Positions 8,512 through 17,204 are shown, numbered from the stretch's first letter. The stretch is DNA of 64,000 nucleotides from JASLDZ01 sp964244065 (GCA_964244065.1 CAXTHH010000006.1:1-64000), one strand, 5' to 3'. The notes: a model not told the origin generated them from the sequence alone. Translations and numbers: made by a program.

Positions 8512-9627
8512 CTACCGCTTGGCGCGCTTGGCCTTGGCCGGAGCGGTCGCGCGCACCGGCGTGGCCTTGGGCCCCGCCGCCTCGGCCAGGGTGGTCACGG
8601 GGGCGAGCACGGGCGCCGCTCCCGAAGCCTTCACCACACACTGGGCGGTGTCGAGCATGATGTGCTGGCCCAGGCAGAACACGTCCTCGTAGAACGGCTT
8701 GGCCACCGCCAGGCATTGGTAGAGGTTCAGCTTCGCCATGTTGTGGCAGAAGGTCCCGCTCGAGTCGTTGAGCAGCGTCTGCACCGCCGCATCGTTGGCG
8801 TCCCCGCCCTCGCCCAGGGCGGCGAGCGCCGCCACGGCCAGGCCGCGGGCCACGGTCTGGGTATAGGGCGGGCCGGTGGGCGCGGGGCCGGCGGCGGCGT
8901 CCGCCACGGCGGCGAGGCGGGTCTGGCCGGGGGCCGCGCCGTTCACCGCGGCGGTGAGCTCGGCGATCTCCTCGGGCGTGGCGGCCATGGGCGTGGCGGC
9001 CAGCGACTTGGCGCGCGCGAGGCGGCCCGGGCGGTCGGGGATGTCGGCCTTGGACCAGCCCTGGCGCTGCACGTCGTAGGCGGCCTGCTTCACCTTGGCG
9101 CCGGCGTCGCCGACCTTGGCCCCGTCGGCGGCCAGCACGCGGGCGACGAGGGCGGCGGCGGCGGCGGCGCCCGGCAGCTGGGCGGCGTAGGCGGGGTCCG
9201 CGATGATCCGGTCGGCCACCAGCCGGCGCTGGCCGGGGTCTGCGGCGAAGGTGCGCACGCCCTCCACGAAGGCGGGCTCCTGCAGCGCCAGCACGGCGGC
9301 GTAGGCCACTACGCCGCGGGACAGCGCCAGGGGCTCCGAGGCCTCGGCGGCCTCGAGCGAGCTCTCCACGCCCTTGCCGTCCGTGAACCCGGCGGACACG
9401 GCGGCGGCCCTGCGCATGTAGGCGCGGTAGGCGCCGGCGGCCTGCACCACCGGGCCTGACAGGGCCACGGGCGGCGCCTCGGCCCGGGCGGCGGGCGGTG
9501 CAGCGGCGGCGACCGGGGCGGGCTTCCGGCGGCCGAACAGCCCCTGCGCCTGCGAGGCGGGCGCGGCGGCGAGGGCGGACAGGCAGGCGACGCTCAGCAG
9601 CAGGGCCGGGCGGAGGGAACGCGGCAT
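8512..9627 (-). CDS. Exported protein of unknown function
   Basis: No family recognised. The first 27 residues are a Sec signal peptide (RPALLLSVACLSALAAAPASQAQ). The rest is Ala-rich and mostly helical, with repeated Ala/Val helices, four Cys in the last quarter (TFCHNMAKLNLYQCLAVAK, DVFCLGQHIMLDTAQCVV) that could form disulfides in the periplasm, and a basic KAKRAKR tail. It ends 120 bp before the rplY start and is preceded by a repeat-bearing intergenic region. The paired Cys and signal peptide indicate a periplasmic protein; nothing suggests an enzyme. Confidence 0.75.
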   Translation of the reverse strand: MPRSLRPALLLSVACLSALAAAPASQAQGLFGRRKPAPVAAAAPPAARAEAPPVALSGPVVQAAGAYRAYMRRAAAVSAGFTDGKGVESSLEAAEASEPLALSRGVVAYAAVLALQEPAFVEGVRTFAADPGQRRLVADRIIADPAYAAQLPGAAAAAALVARVLAADGAKVGDAGAKVKQAAYDVQRQGWSKADIPDRPGRLARAKSLAATPMAATPEEIAELTAAVNGAAPGQTRLAAVADAAAGPAPTGPPYTQTVARGLAVAALAALGEGGDANDAAVQTLLNDSSGTFCHNMAKLNLYQCLAVAKPFYEDVFCLGQHIMLDTAQCVVKASGAAPVLAPVTTLAEAAGPKATPVRATAPAKAKRAKR

Positions 9628-9743
9628 GGGGAACTCTCGGCGACGGGGGGCGGTCGGCCTCGAACGATCGGGCCTCGACCTTTAACGCCGCGTTGACCAT
9701 GCGGAAAAGGCGGGATCGGGGCGAGCTAGACCGACAGCGCCGA

Positions 9744-9883
9744 CCACCTCCCCTGCGCAGCGGGGGGAGGTGGCCGCAAAGCGGACGGAGGGGCCCCCAC
9801 AAGCGCCGACGTCGATGGCGTGAGGCCCCCTCCGTCACGCGCCTCGCGGCGCGCGGCGCCTCCCCGCTGCGCAGGGGAGGAGG
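9744..9883. repeat. Palindromic intergenic repeat, family A copy 1
   Basis: Begins with the hairpin CCACCTCCCC...GGGGGGAGGTGG (9744-9773) and GGACGGAGGGG, and ends with the roughly inverted set CCCCCTCCGTC...GCGCCTCCCCGCTGCGCAGGGGAGGAGG. The whole unit of about 140 bp is an imperfect inverted repeat. Related copies lie at 34101-34252 and 36233-36388. It sits 10 bp past the prs stop, on the downstream side of prs. Confidence 0.8.
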
Positions 9884-9893
9884 TCTGGCGCCC

Positions 9894-10829
9894 TCAGTCG
9901 AACAGCTTCGACACCGATTCCTCGTTGGCGATCCGCCGGATGGCCTCGCCGATCAGCGGGGCCACCGACACGTGGCGCACCCTGGGGCACGACTGCACCG
10001 GGTCCGGCGGCTCGATCGAGTCGGTGATCACCAGCTCGTCCAGCACCGACTTGCCGACGCGATCGCACGCCGCGCCCGAGAGCACGCCGTGGCTGACGTA
10101 GGCGGAGACGGAGGCGGCGCCCTGGTCGGCCAGCGCCTGGGCGGCGTTGCAGAGCGTGCCGGCGCTGTCGACGATGTCGTCGAACAGGATGCAGCGGCGG
10201 CCCGACACGTCGCCGATGATGTTCATCACCTCGCTCTGGCCGGGGCCCGAGCGGCGCTTGTCCACGATGGCGAGGTCGGCGTTCAGCCGGTCCGCCAGGG
10301 TGCGGGCGCGCACCACGCCGCCTACGTCGGGCGACACGATCATCAGCTCGCCGGACTGGCCGTAGCGCTCGCGGATGTCGGCGGCCATCACCGGGGTGGC
10401 GATCAGGTTGTCGGTGGGGATGTCGAAGAAGCCCTGGATCTGCCCCGCGTGCAGATCCATCGTCAGCACCCGGTCGGCGCCCGCCCGCGTGATCAGGTTG
10501 GCCACCAGCTTGGCGGAGATCGGCGTGCGCCCGCCCGTCTTCCGGTCCTGCCGGGCGTAGCCGAAGTAGGGGATCACCGCCGTGATCCGCCGGGCCGATG
10601 CGCGCGACAGCGCGTCCATGCAGATCAACAGCTCCATGAGGTTGTCGTTGGCCGGATAGCTCGTGGACTGGATCACGAACACGTCCTGCCCGCGGACGTT
10701 CTCCTCGATGGCGACGAACACTTCGTTGTCGGCGAAGCGGCGGACGGTGGCCTGCGTCAGCGGCGTGTCCAGGTGGTCGCCGACCGCGGCGGCGAGCGCG
10801 CGGTTGGAGTTGCCGGCCAGGAGTTTCAT
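9894..10829 (-). CDS. prs: Ribose-phosphate pyrophosphokinase
   Basis: Makes PRPP from ribose 5-phosphate and ATP. The 311-aa length is typical. Visible motifs: the flexible-loop block IPYFGYARQDRKTGGRTPIS, the divalent-cation/ATP block TMDLHAGQIQGFFDIPTDNL, VSPDVGGVVRARTLADRL, and the PRPP-binding loop ILFDDIVDSAGTLCNAA. ATG at 10829 begins MKLLAGNSNRALAAAVGDHL, the usual start. 92 bp separate it from the upstream pgeF stop. Confidence 0.97.
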   Translation of the reverse strand: MKLLAGNSNRALAAAVGDHLDTPLTQATVRRFADNEVFVAIEENVRGQDVFVIQSTSYPANDNLMELLICMDALSRASARRITAVIPYFGYARQDRKTGGRTPISAKLVANLITRAGADRVLTMDLHAGQIQGFFDIPTDNLIATPVMAADIRERYGQSGELMIVSPDVGGVVRARTLADRLNADLAIVDKRRSGPGQSEVMNIIGDVSGRRCILFDDIVDSAGTLCNAAQALADQGAASVSAYVSHGVLSGAACDRVGKSVLDELVITDSIEPPDPVQSCPRVRHVSVAPLIGEAIRRIANEESVSKLFD

Positions 10830-10921
10830 CGACCGCTAGCCCCCGCCGCCCCGCGCGCGTCCTCTAGGGGCGACCGCCTGTGCGGGCAAGGCGCCGGGCG
10901 CGGCCGGATGGTCGCGGCGGG

Positions 10922-11698
10922 TCAGTCCAGGGCGATGGCGCTGAGCAGGCGGCCGTAGTCGCCCTCCCCCCGGTGAACGGCGCGGCGGTTGGAGAAGAAG
11001 CGGGCCTCGTCGGCGTAGGTGTCCAGGCCGATCCACTCCGCGCGTCCGACGCCCGCCGCGGCCAAGCGGTCGAGCACGAAGGCCGGCAGGTCGAAGCTCC
11101 ACTTCGCCGCGGCCCCGCGCGGGGCGAAGAAGCCGTCCGAGTCGGGCGCGCGCGCGGCGAAGGCGGCGCGGAAGTCCTCGCCGACCTCGTAGCTGGCCGG
11201 GGCGATGCAGGGGCCGACGGCGGCGACCAGGCGCTCGCGCCGGGCGCCCGCCGCGACCATGGCGGCCACCGTGGCTTCCACGATCCCGCCGAGCGCGCCT
11301 TTCCAGCCCGCGTGGGCGGCGGCGACCACCCGCGCCTCGACGTCGGCCAGCAGCACGGGGGCGCAGTCGGCGTGCAGCGCGCCGCAGACCACGCCCGGTG
11401 CGGCGGCCACCACCGCGTCGCCCTCCGGCCGCGCGCCGCCGGCGAAGGCGGAGGCGGGCAGGGCGTCGGCGGAGTGCGTCTGGTAGGCGGTGAGGAGCGC
11501 CTCAGGCGGCAGGTCAAACCCGGCGGCGGCGCGGCGGCGGTTCTCCTCCACGGCGGCCGGGTCGTCCCTGGAGCCGCGGCCCACGTTCAGCGAGGCGTAG
11601 GCGCCGGTGGAGACGCCGCCCTCGCGCGTGAAGAAGGCGTGGCGCACGCCGGGCAGGGCGTCGAGCAAGGGCGAGCGGACGGGCTGAAGCGCGCTCAT
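10922..11698 (-). CDS. pgeF: Peptidoglycan editing factor PgeF (YfiH/laccase-domain protein)
   Basis: Cytosolic multicopper-oxidase-like (DUF152) protein; homologs are reported as purine nucleoside phosphorylases or as removing wrong amino acids from peptidoglycan precursors. Zn-site motifs are visible: TAYQTHSADALP with the first His, ALHADCAPVLLAD with the Cys, AHAGWKGALGGI with the second His, and GPCIAPASYEVGEDF. Length 258 aa is typical. The ATG at 11698 overlaps the upstream gene's stop (ATGA), so both are co-translated. Confidence 0.95.
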   Translation of the reverse strand: MSALQPVRSPLLDALPGVRHAFFTREGGVSTGAYASLNVGRGSRDDPAAVEENRRRAAAGFDLPPEALLTAYQTHSADALPASAFAGGARPEGDAVVAAAPGVVCGALHADCAPVLLADVEARVVAAAHAGWKGALGGIVEATVAAMVAAGARRERLVAAVGPCIAPASYEVGEDFRAAFAARAPDSDGFFAPRGAAAKWSFDLPAFVLDRLAAAGVGRAEWIGLDTYADEARFFSNRRAVHRGEGDYGRLLSAIALD

Positions 11699-12777
11699 GC
11701 GGCCTCCTCGAAGCCGGGCGGCGTAGAGCCGGGGGCATGGATGGCGAGCACCTTGAACAGCTCTCCCATCTCGGTGGGCGCGAGCAGGCGGTGCAGCTGG
11801 CGGCCGATGCGCTCCGCCTGGTCCGGCCGGGCCCGGGCGAGCGCCTCAGCCCGGGCGGCGACGCCCAGCCGCTGCAGGAAGTCCGACTGGGTCAGGATGG
11901 CGCTGGCGGCGGCTCCGGCGGCGCGGGCGGCGGCCGCCACGGCGGGGAAATCGGCGTGCACGGTCAGGTCGGCCTCGCCCGGGTGGGCGAGCGGGTCCAC
12001 TTTGGCGTGGCGGCGGAGGGCCTGCAGCGTGTCCCCCGCCGCCGGCGCGGCGCGGCCGTAGTCGATCAGCAGCGCCACGCCGCCGTCGCGGACCACCCGG
12101 GCGCCGATCTCGGCCCCCAACGCCTCTTGCGCGGGCGAGACCTCGACCAGCGCGCCCTCGGGCGCGTCCGCCAGGGCGGGGGGCGGGCGGAAGTCGGCGG
12201 GGGCGGGCGCCAGGCCGAAGCGGAAGCCCCCGCCCTCGGGCGCGATCCCGACGCGGCGCTCGGCCCAGCCACGGGGGGTGCGCACGAACTGGCGGGCGGG
12301 CAGGCAGTCCAGGAACTCGTTGGCCAGGAGGATCAGCGGTGCGCCGCCCTCCACCTCGGACAGGCGGTCGGCCCAGCGCGGGGGCGCCCCGCCCAGGGCC
12401 GCGCGCTGGCGCTCGCGCAGGGGCGCGCTGGTCTCCACCAGCGTGATCTCGGCGGCGGCGACGAAGGCGGGCAGGGTGCGGGCGCAGGCGCGCCGCGCGT
12501 CGGCTATCAGCGTCCCGTCGCCGGGGCCGAGCTCCACCCAGCGCACCGGGTCCGGCCGGTCGAGGGCGGCCCAGGCGGCGGCGGACCAGAGGCCGAGGAG
12601 CTCGCCGAACATCTGGCTCACCAGCGGCGCGGTGAGGAAGTCGCCCTCCGTCCCCAGCGCCGGCCGTGTGGCGTAGTAGCCGCCCTGCGGGTCGTGCAGG
12701 CACAGCTCCATCCAGCGCGCGACGGTGACCGGCCCCTCGGCGGCGATCAGCACCTCAAGCCGGGCGCGCAGGCTCAT
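11695..12777 (-). CDS. Class I SAM-dependent methyltransferase, MidA/NDUFAF7 family
   Basis: Probable protein arginine methyltransferase; in mitochondria the homolog NDUFAF7 methylates a complex I subunit, and the bacterial target is not established. The family start is clear (ARWMELCLHDPQGGYYATRP, then GEGDFLTAP-like TEGDFLTAPLVSQMFGELLG), with the SAM loop VELGPGDGTLIADARRA and the NEFLDCLPARQFV block. The ATG at 12777 gives MSLRARLEVLIAAEGP; an in-frame ATG 14 codons earlier (12819) lies deep inside lgt and is less likely. With this start it overlaps lgt by 23 bp, and its stop overlaps pgeF. Confidence 0.92.
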   Translation of the reverse strand: MSLRARLEVLIAAEGPVTVARWMELCLHDPQGGYYATRPALGTEGDFLTAPLVSQMFGELLGLWSAAAWAALDRPDPVRWVELGPGDGTLIADARRACARTLPAFVAAAEITLVETSAPLRERQRAALGGAPPRWADRLSEVEGGAPLILLANEFLDCLPARQFVRTPRGWAERRVGIAPEGGGFRFGLAPAPADFRPPPALADAPEGALVEVSPAQEALGAEIGARVVRDGGVALLIDYGRAAPAAGDTLQALRRHAKVDPLAHPGEADLTVHADFPAVAAAARAAGAAASAILTQSDFLQRLGVAARAEALARARPDQAERIGRQLHRLLAPTEMGELFKVLAIHAPGSTPPGFEEAA

Positions 12778-13720
12778 CGGGCCGGGGCGGGGCGAACGGG
12801 TCGGCGGCCTCGCTGTCATAGGCCGGGAAGGGGTCGGACGCGGCCTCGGGCGGGTGCGCGGTGGCGCCGTCCGCCTCCCGCTCGCCCGCCGGGGCGACGG
12901 GGGCCAGCGCCTCCGGCCGGCGCGACCACAGCAGCAGCGCCCCGCCGGCCAGGACCATGGGAATGGACAGCGCCGTCCCCATGGTCAGCCCCAGGGGCAG
13001 GGCGGGCATGCCGCGGTCGGGCTCGCGCACGCTCTCCAGCGACACGCGGAACAGGCCGTAGAACAGCAGGAACAGCCCGCTCACCGCGCCCCTGCGCGGC
13101 AGGAGCTTCGAGACGTGCGTCGCCAGCCGCAGGATCACGAACAGCGCCAGGCCCTCCAGCGCCGCCTCGTACAGCTGGCTGGGATGGCGCGGGGCGGCCC
13201 CGGCGCGCGGGAACACCATGCCCCAGGGCGCGTCGGTGGGCCGCCCCCACAGCTCGCCGTTGATGAAGTTGGCGATCCGCCCGAAGAACAGGCCGAACGG
13301 CGCGCAGGGGGCCGTCAGGTCGCCCAGACGCACGAGGTCGATCCCGTTGCGCCGGGCGTAGAGCACCACGGCCGCGCACACGCCCAGGAAGCCGCCGTGG
13401 AACGACATCCCGCCCTCCCAGATCCGCAGCGCCGCCAGGGGGTCGGTGGTCAGGAACCGGGGCTCCTGCGGGATCATGTAGAAGAGGACGTAGCCGATGC
13501 GCCCTCCCAGGATGATCCCGAGCGTCACCCACAGGGCGAAGTCGTCGATCTGCGCCGCCGTGGCCGTGGGCCGGGCGCCGCGCCACAGGCGCAGGTTGCG
13601 CGTCAGCCCCACGGCGTAGCGCCAGCCGAGGATGATGCCCGCCACATAGGCCAGGGCGTACCAGCGGACGGCGAATGGCCCGATCTGGACCAGCACGGGG
13701 TCGAACTCGGGCAACGTCAC
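12755..13720 (-). CDS. lgt: Prolipoprotein diacylglyceryl transferase
   Basis: Inner-membrane enzyme that attaches diacylglycerol to the lipobox Cys of prolipoproteins. It shows the seven-TM layout and family motifs: RWYALAYVAGIILGW near the N-terminus, MSFHGGFLGVCAAVVLYARR with the essential His, FGLFFGRIANFINGELWGRP (Lgt signature, usually GRIGNFIN) and RHPSQLYEAALEGLALF. A hydrophilic tail of about 50 residues (Pro/Ala/Asp-rich) follows the last TM and overlaps the next gene. Divergent from panD across 148 bp. Confidence 0.96.
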   Translation of the reverse strand: MTLPEFDPVLVQIGPFAVRWYALAYVAGIILGWRYAVGLTRNLRLWRGARPTATAAQIDDFALWVTLGIILGGRIGYVLFYMIPQEPRFLTTDPLAALRIWEGGMSFHGGFLGVCAAVVLYARRNGIDLVRLGDLTAPCAPFGLFFGRIANFINGELWGRPTDAPWGMVFPRAGAAPRHPSQLYEAALEGLALFVILRLATHVSKLLPRRGAVSGLFLLFYGLFRVSLESVREPDRGMPALPLGLTMGTALSIPMVLAGGALLLWSRRPEALAPVAPAGEREADGATAHPPEAASDPFPAYDSEAADPFAPPRPDEPARPA

Positions 13721-13868
13721 GGGCGGCTCCGGCGGCGACGGCGCGAGGTCTAGCAGGCGCCGGGGCCCCGGCCCAGCGGCGGCCGCGCTTCATTGTTCCT
13801 GGCGCGGCGCCCGCCTATATGCGCCGCCGCGGAACGGGCGCTCCCCAGCGCCCGCGAGGACCAGGCCG

Positions 13869-14225
13869 ATGCTCGTCACCCTGATGCGCGCCAAGCTGCA
13901 CCGGGCCACCGTCACCCAGGCCGACCTCGACTACGAGGGCTCCATCGCCATCGACAAGGACCTCCTGGACGCGTCCACCCTCCTGCCCCACGAGCAGGTG
14001 GACGTTATGAACATCACCACCGGCGCACGCTTCACCACCTATGTGATCGAGGCGCCGCGCGGCTCGCGCACCGTGGGCGTGAACGGGGCCGCCGCGCGCC
14101 TGGTGCAGGCGGGCGACAAGGTGATCGTGGTCGCCTACGGCCAGCTGCCGCAGGAGGAGGCGCGCCACTACGCGCCCTCGGTGGTGCTGCTGGGCGAGGG
14201 CAACGCGATGAAGCGCGCGGCGTGA
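13869..14225 (+). CDS. panD: Aspartate 1-decarboxylase proenzyme
   Basis: Pyruvoyl enzyme making beta-alanine for pantothenate/CoA. The 118-aa proenzyme has the self-cleavage site in DLDYEGSIAIDKDLLDA (Gly-Ser; Ser becomes the pyruvoyl group), the conserved HRATVTQADL, and NGAAARLVQAGDKVIVVAYG. ATG at 13869 gives the family start MLVTLMRAKLHRATVT. It stands alone on the plus strand between lgt and a minus-strand SIMPL gene. Confidence 0.97.
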   Translation: MLVTLMRAKLHRATVTQADLDYEGSIAIDKDLLDASTLLPHEQVDVMNITTGARFTTYVIEAPRGSRTVGVNGAAARLVQAGDKVIVVAYGQLPQEEARHYAPSVVLLGEGNAMKRAA

Positions 14226-14241
14226 GCCTTCGATCTCGTCT

Positions 14242-14400
14242 TCAGCGCCGCTTCCACCACGTCGAGGCGTAGCGCGTGCCTGTCCAGGTCCCCACCGCCA
14301 CGATGGACGCGAGAACGGCGAGGTAGCCGATCGCCGGCCCCAGGTGATCGGGTTGGGCTCGGACGTCCAGGGTCACCTGGAGCCCGATGACCAGCAGCAC
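14242..14400 (-). CDS. Possible small membrane protein or gene fragment
   Basis: A 52-codon frame from GTG (GAGG 8 bases upstream) with two hydrophobic stretches (VLLVIGLQVTLDV and AIGYLAVLASIVAVGTWTG) and a basic end WWKRR. The frame stays open for several codons upstream of the GTG. It lies downstream of the SIMPL gene and tail-to-tail with panD, and explains an otherwise empty 220-bp gap. It could be a degraded remnant of a longer membrane protein. Confidence 0.35.
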   Translation of the reverse strand: MLLVIGLQVTLDVRAQPDHLGPAIGYLAVLASIVAVGTWTGTRYASTWWKRR

Positions 14401-14446
14401 CGGCAGGAACCTCAGGGCTGACCGCCCTCCGATCCTCCTCGGCCGC

Positions 14447-15214
14447 TCAGCGGGGCGCGGTCTCCCATACCGCGCTGACGTCCACGCGCACCAGCACCTC
14501 GCCGGCCTCCACGGGCGTGGACGCGTCGGCGGCGCGGGCGAAGGCGGCCTTGGCCATCATCGGGCGGGGGGCCTCGGGCTGGTAGCCGCCCGTTTCGCTG
14601 AGGCTCTGCAGCCGCACGATCCGCTGGCCGGAGGCGTCGGCGTAGAGCCTGGCCCGGGCCTGCAGCAGCCGCACCGCCTTCACCCGCGCCTCGTCCTCGG
14701 CGCGGGAGGCGTCGGACAGGCCGAAGCTGACCCCGCCCACCTCGTTCGCGCCGGCCGCGGTGGCCGCGTCCACCGCGGCGCCGAGCCGGCGCAGGTCGCG
14801 CACGCGCACCGTCACCTGGTTCACCGCCTGATAGCCCGTCAGGCGCGGCGGCTGGTTCTGCTCGTAGGCGTACTGGGCCTGCAGGCCCAGCTGGGTGGTC
14901 TGCACGTCCGCCCCGGAGAGGCCCGCCGCCCGCAGCGCCGCCAGCACGCGCGTCATGCGCTCGGCCTGGGCGCGGGAGGCCTCGCCCGCCGTGGCCGCCG
15001 TCGCGTTCACCCCGAGCTGGATCACCGCCTGGTCGGGCGCGAGCCGCACCTCGCCGCCGGCGGACAGGCTCAGCGTCGCGGGCCGCGCCCCCACCTCGGC
15101 GGCGGGGACGGGCCCTGCCGGCTGCGCGTGCGCCGCGCCCGGCAGGGCCAGGGCGGCGAGAAGCAGCAGGCGGGCGGCGGTGCGCATGGCGAGAACTCCG
15201 GGAAGCGCCGCCAA
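14447..15214 (-). CDS. SIMPL domain-containing (DUF541) periplasmic protein
   Basis: Sec-exported protein (signal peptide RTAARLLLLAALALPGAAHA) with one SIMPL/DUF541 domain: LSLSAGGEVRLAPDQAVIQLGV at the start, the repeated ARxYA-type helix (RLLQARARLYADASGQRIVR), and the closing beta strand VLVRVDVSAVWETAP. Members are related to the outer-membrane/periplasmic protein BP26; molecular role is unsettled. Length 255 aa is normal. ATG chosen at 15187 (MRTAARL) or 15214 (MAALPGVLAM); the former fits the signal peptide better. Confidence 0.88.
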   Translation of the reverse strand: MAALPGVLAMRTAARLLLLAALALPGAAHAQPAGPVPAAEVGARPATLSLSAGGEVRLAPDQAVIQLGVNATAATAGEASRAQAERMTRVLAALRAAGLSGADVQTTQLGLQAQYAYEQNQPPRLTGYQAVNQVTVRVRDLRRLGAAVDAATAAGANEVGGVSFGLSDASRAEDEARVKAVRLLQARARLYADASGQRIVRLQSLSETGGYQPEAPRPMMAKAAFARAADASTPVEAGEVLVRVDVSAVWETAPR

Positions 15215-15308
15215 GCTGGAGTACGGCCCTTGAACGCGCGCTGAACGCGGCGGATCACGCCCGCTTCATGCGGCCGCCGCCCCGTGCTACCGCCGGAGAC
15301 CCCCGCGG

Positions 15309-15384
15309 GGGCCTGTAGCTCAATGGTTAGAGCCGGCCGCTCATAACGGTCTGGTTGCAGGTTCGAGTCCTGCCGGGCCCACCA
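15309..15384 (+). tRNA. tRNA with CAT anticodon, probably tRNA-Ile2 (lysidine-modified)
   Basis: 76-nt cloverleaf with encoded CCA: acceptor GGGCCTG pairs CGGGCCC (one G-U), D stem GCTC/GAGC, anticodon stem GGCCG/CGGTC around loop CTCATAA, T arm GCAGG TTCGAGT CCTGC. A CAT anticodon could be Met or Ile2. The acceptor pairs C4-G69 and C5-G68 match the determinants known for TilS (lysidine synthase), which favours Ile2. The last 24 nt are the core of the integrated element's attachment site. Confidence 0.93.
15361..15384 (+). repeat. attL core (24-bp direct repeat, 3' end of tRNA)
   Basis: The 24 bases are identical to 25140-25163. Identity stops on both sides (G versus C before, A versus T after), so this is the exchange region of a tRNA-targeting tyrosine recombinase. 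Confidence 0.92.
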
Positions 15385-15391
15385 ATTCCGT

Positions 15392-15467
15392 GTCCCACAC
15401 GGTCCCATCCGGTCCCAAGACGAGGGTGAAAAACCCCGATCTAGTAAGAGCCGGGACCGTGTGGGAC
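15392..15467. promoter_or_regulatory. GTCCCA repeats phased at 10 bp plus an inverted copy
   Basis: GTCCCA occurs at 15392, 15402 and 15412, one helical turn apart, forming GTCCCACACG-GTCCCATCCG-GTCCCA. A perfect 15-bp inverted copy of GTCCCACACGGTCCC is at 15453-15467. The same motif recurs before the AlpA gene at 17248-17262. Likely binding sites for a small DNA-binding protein of the element (AlpA/excisionase or integrase); this assignment is inference. Confidence 0.6.
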
Positions 15468-15511
15468 GCATCGGATCGTCCCGGTGAGTTCCATAGCATC
15501 CCGGCTTGAAA

Positions 15512-15560
15512 GGGGGTATGACGCGGGGTATCGGGGCAGGGCCCGACCTTGGATACCCCC
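15512..15560. promoter_or_regulatory. GGGGTATC repeats at the left end (candidate integrase arm sites)
   Basis: GGGGGTAT at 15512-15519, GGGGTATC at 15525-15532 and inverted GATACCCCC at 15552-15560. The same motif occurs twice near the right end (25081-25100). Position beside each att core fits arm-type sites. They lie just upstream of the GTG at 15566, which supports that start for the integrase. Confidence 0.5.
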
Positions 15561-15565
15561 ACTAC

Positions 15566-16849
15566 GTGCCGCTGACACACCTTGCGGTGAAGAACGCCGC
15601 CCCCGGCGAGAAGCCCTACAAGATGACCGACGGTCAGGGCCTGTTCCTGCTCGTCCAGCCCAGCGGCTCGCGCCTTTGGCGCTACAAGTACCGGCTCGGC
15701 GGCAAGGAGAAGGTGCTGGCTCTCGGCGCCTTCCCTGCGGTCGGTCTGCCCGAGGCGCGAGCCGCGCACGCCCGCGCGTGGAGGACGGTGAAGGACGGCG
15801 GTGATCCGGCGGCCGAGCGCAAGTCGCGGAGGCAGGCGTCGCGCGCGTCGCGGGCTGACGAACCGGCGGCGATTAACGGCGAGCCCTTCCGATCCCTCGC
15901 TAAGCGGTGGTTCGACCTGCGCTCGCCCGCCTGGGCGAAGTCCTACGCGGACCGGGTGTGGGCGCGCGTGGACGGCGACCTGATCGCCGAGATGGGTGAC
16001 GACCCCGTACCAGCGGTCACCAGGGCCAAGGTGCTCGCCGGCCTGAAGCGCATCAGCGACCGCGGCGCCCGCGAGCTCGCCCGCCGCATCCGGGTCCATG
16101 CCGAAGACATTTTTGCGGTGGCGATCAGCGAGGGCGCAATCGAGAAGAACCCGGCGGCGGGGCTCACGGACGCACTGCCGCGCCCGGGCCGACCCAAGCA
16201 CCGCGCCCGACTGGCCGCCCACGAGCTGCCGCAGTTCTTCGCCGACCTGGAGCGGTTTCCAGGCGAGGGGCTCACAAAGGACGCTCTGCGACTCGTCATG
16301 CTGACCGCGCTCCGCACGGAGGAGGTCATCAGCGCCGACGAGCGCGAGCTGTACCTAGACGGCCAGGCCCCGATGTGGCGCATCCCGCCAGAGCGCATGA
16401 AGATCACGGAGGGCAGGGGCGAGCACCTCGTCCCGCTGTCCCGCCAGGCAGTGGACCTGCTGCGGCGGATCATCGCGCGCAGGAATGCGACGGAGTTGGC
16501 CCTTCGCGGCCGCAGCGTCCGCCCACTGCCAGGGCCGCAGACGACCCTGCTGTTCCCCGCCTCAACGCGAACGGGGACGATCTCCAACAACACAATGATA
16601 ACGGCGCTCTACCGGATGGGGTACGGCGGCCGCGCCACCGTTCACGGCTGGAGGTCTACCTTCTCGACGGTGCTCAACGAGGCCGGACACTTCAATAAAG
16701 ACTGGATCGAGCGTCAGCTGGCCCACATCGACCAGGACGAGGTCCGCTCGGCCTACAACGCCGCCGAGTACCTGCCGCAGCGGCGCGACATGATGCAGTG
16801 GTGGGCGGACTACCTTGACCGTCAGGCCGTGGTCGCCGACCTGCTTTGA
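15566..16849 (+). CDS. int: Tyrosine-type integrase (P4-like, DUF4102 N-terminus)
   Basis: Site-specific recombinase that inserts and excises the element at the tRNA. The N-terminal arm-binding domain reads PYKMTDGQGLFLLVQPSGSR with WRYKYRLGGKEKVLALG; the core-binding region follows, and the catalytic domain shows the Arg in VMLTALRTEEVISA, H-x-x-R in VHGWRSTFSTVL, the second His in ERQLAHIDQDEVRSAYN and the Tyr nucleophile in that same AYN. About 427 aa, full length for the P4 group. GTG at 15566 gives MPLTHLAVKNAAPGEKPYKM, the usual family start; in-frame ATG 15518 and TTG 15506 are alternatives. Sits 180 bp inside attL and reads away from the tRNA. Confidence 0.94.
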   Translation: MPLTHLAVKNAAPGEKPYKMTDGQGLFLLVQPSGSRLWRYKYRLGGKEKVLALGAFPAVGLPEARAAHARAWRTVKDGGDPAAERKSRRQASRASRADEPAAINGEPFRSLAKRWFDLRSPAWAKSYADRVWARVDGDLIAEMGDDPVPAVTRAKVLAGLKRISDRGARELARRIRVHAEDIFAVAISEGAIEKNPAAGLTDALPRPGRPKHRARLAAHELPQFFADLERFPGEGLTKDALRLVMLTALRTEEVISADERELYLDGQAPMWRIPPERMKITEGRGEHLVPLSRQAVDLLRRIIARRNATELALRGRSVRPLPGPQTTLLFPASTRTGTISNNTMITALYRMGYGGRATVHGWRSTFSTVLNEAGHFNKDWIERQLAHIDQDEVRSAYNAAEYLPQRRDMMQWWADYLDRQAVVADLL

Positions 16850-16860
16850 CGCCGGCGCGG

Positions 16861-17091
16861 CTAACCTGCGGCAGTCTCGTGCAGAGCGCCGGGAACGCGG
16901 GCTTGCGACCAAGCTCCCGGCGCCAGCACCTTTGATGCCGGCATGATCTGCAAGCCGACAACGCGGCCCTCCTCCGTAAAGTCGATCACGACGCCAGGGG
17001 CGACCTCCTCAGCCTCCGAAGGCCGGGTGCCCTCCGCCAAGCGGATGTAGACGGCGTCTGCTTCCGGGTCGTAGGTCGTGTTGATCGCCAT
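16861..17091 (-). CDS. DUF2283 domain-containing protein
   Basis: A 76-aa protein matching the DUF2283 pattern: YDPEADAVYIRLAEG at the start and VAPGVVIDFTEEGRVVGLQI in the middle. Function unknown; the family is common in phages, plasmids and near toxin-antitoxin genes. It lies tail-to-tail with int (11 bp apart) and its promoter side faces the AlpA operator region. Confidence 0.87.
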   Translation of the reverse strand: MAINTTYDPEADAVYIRLAEGTRPSEAEEVAPGVVIDFTEEGRVVGLQIMPASKVLAPGAWSQARVPGALHETAAG

Positions 17092-17204
17092 CTAAGCCTC
17101 GCGTTCCGGCCTGAGTCGCCAGCCAGGGTGTGATTGTGATCCGCGCTCTGAGACACCGCAACAGTGACCGTGGCGGAGACAGGTGCGGCGGGAGACTCCC
17201 TGTA

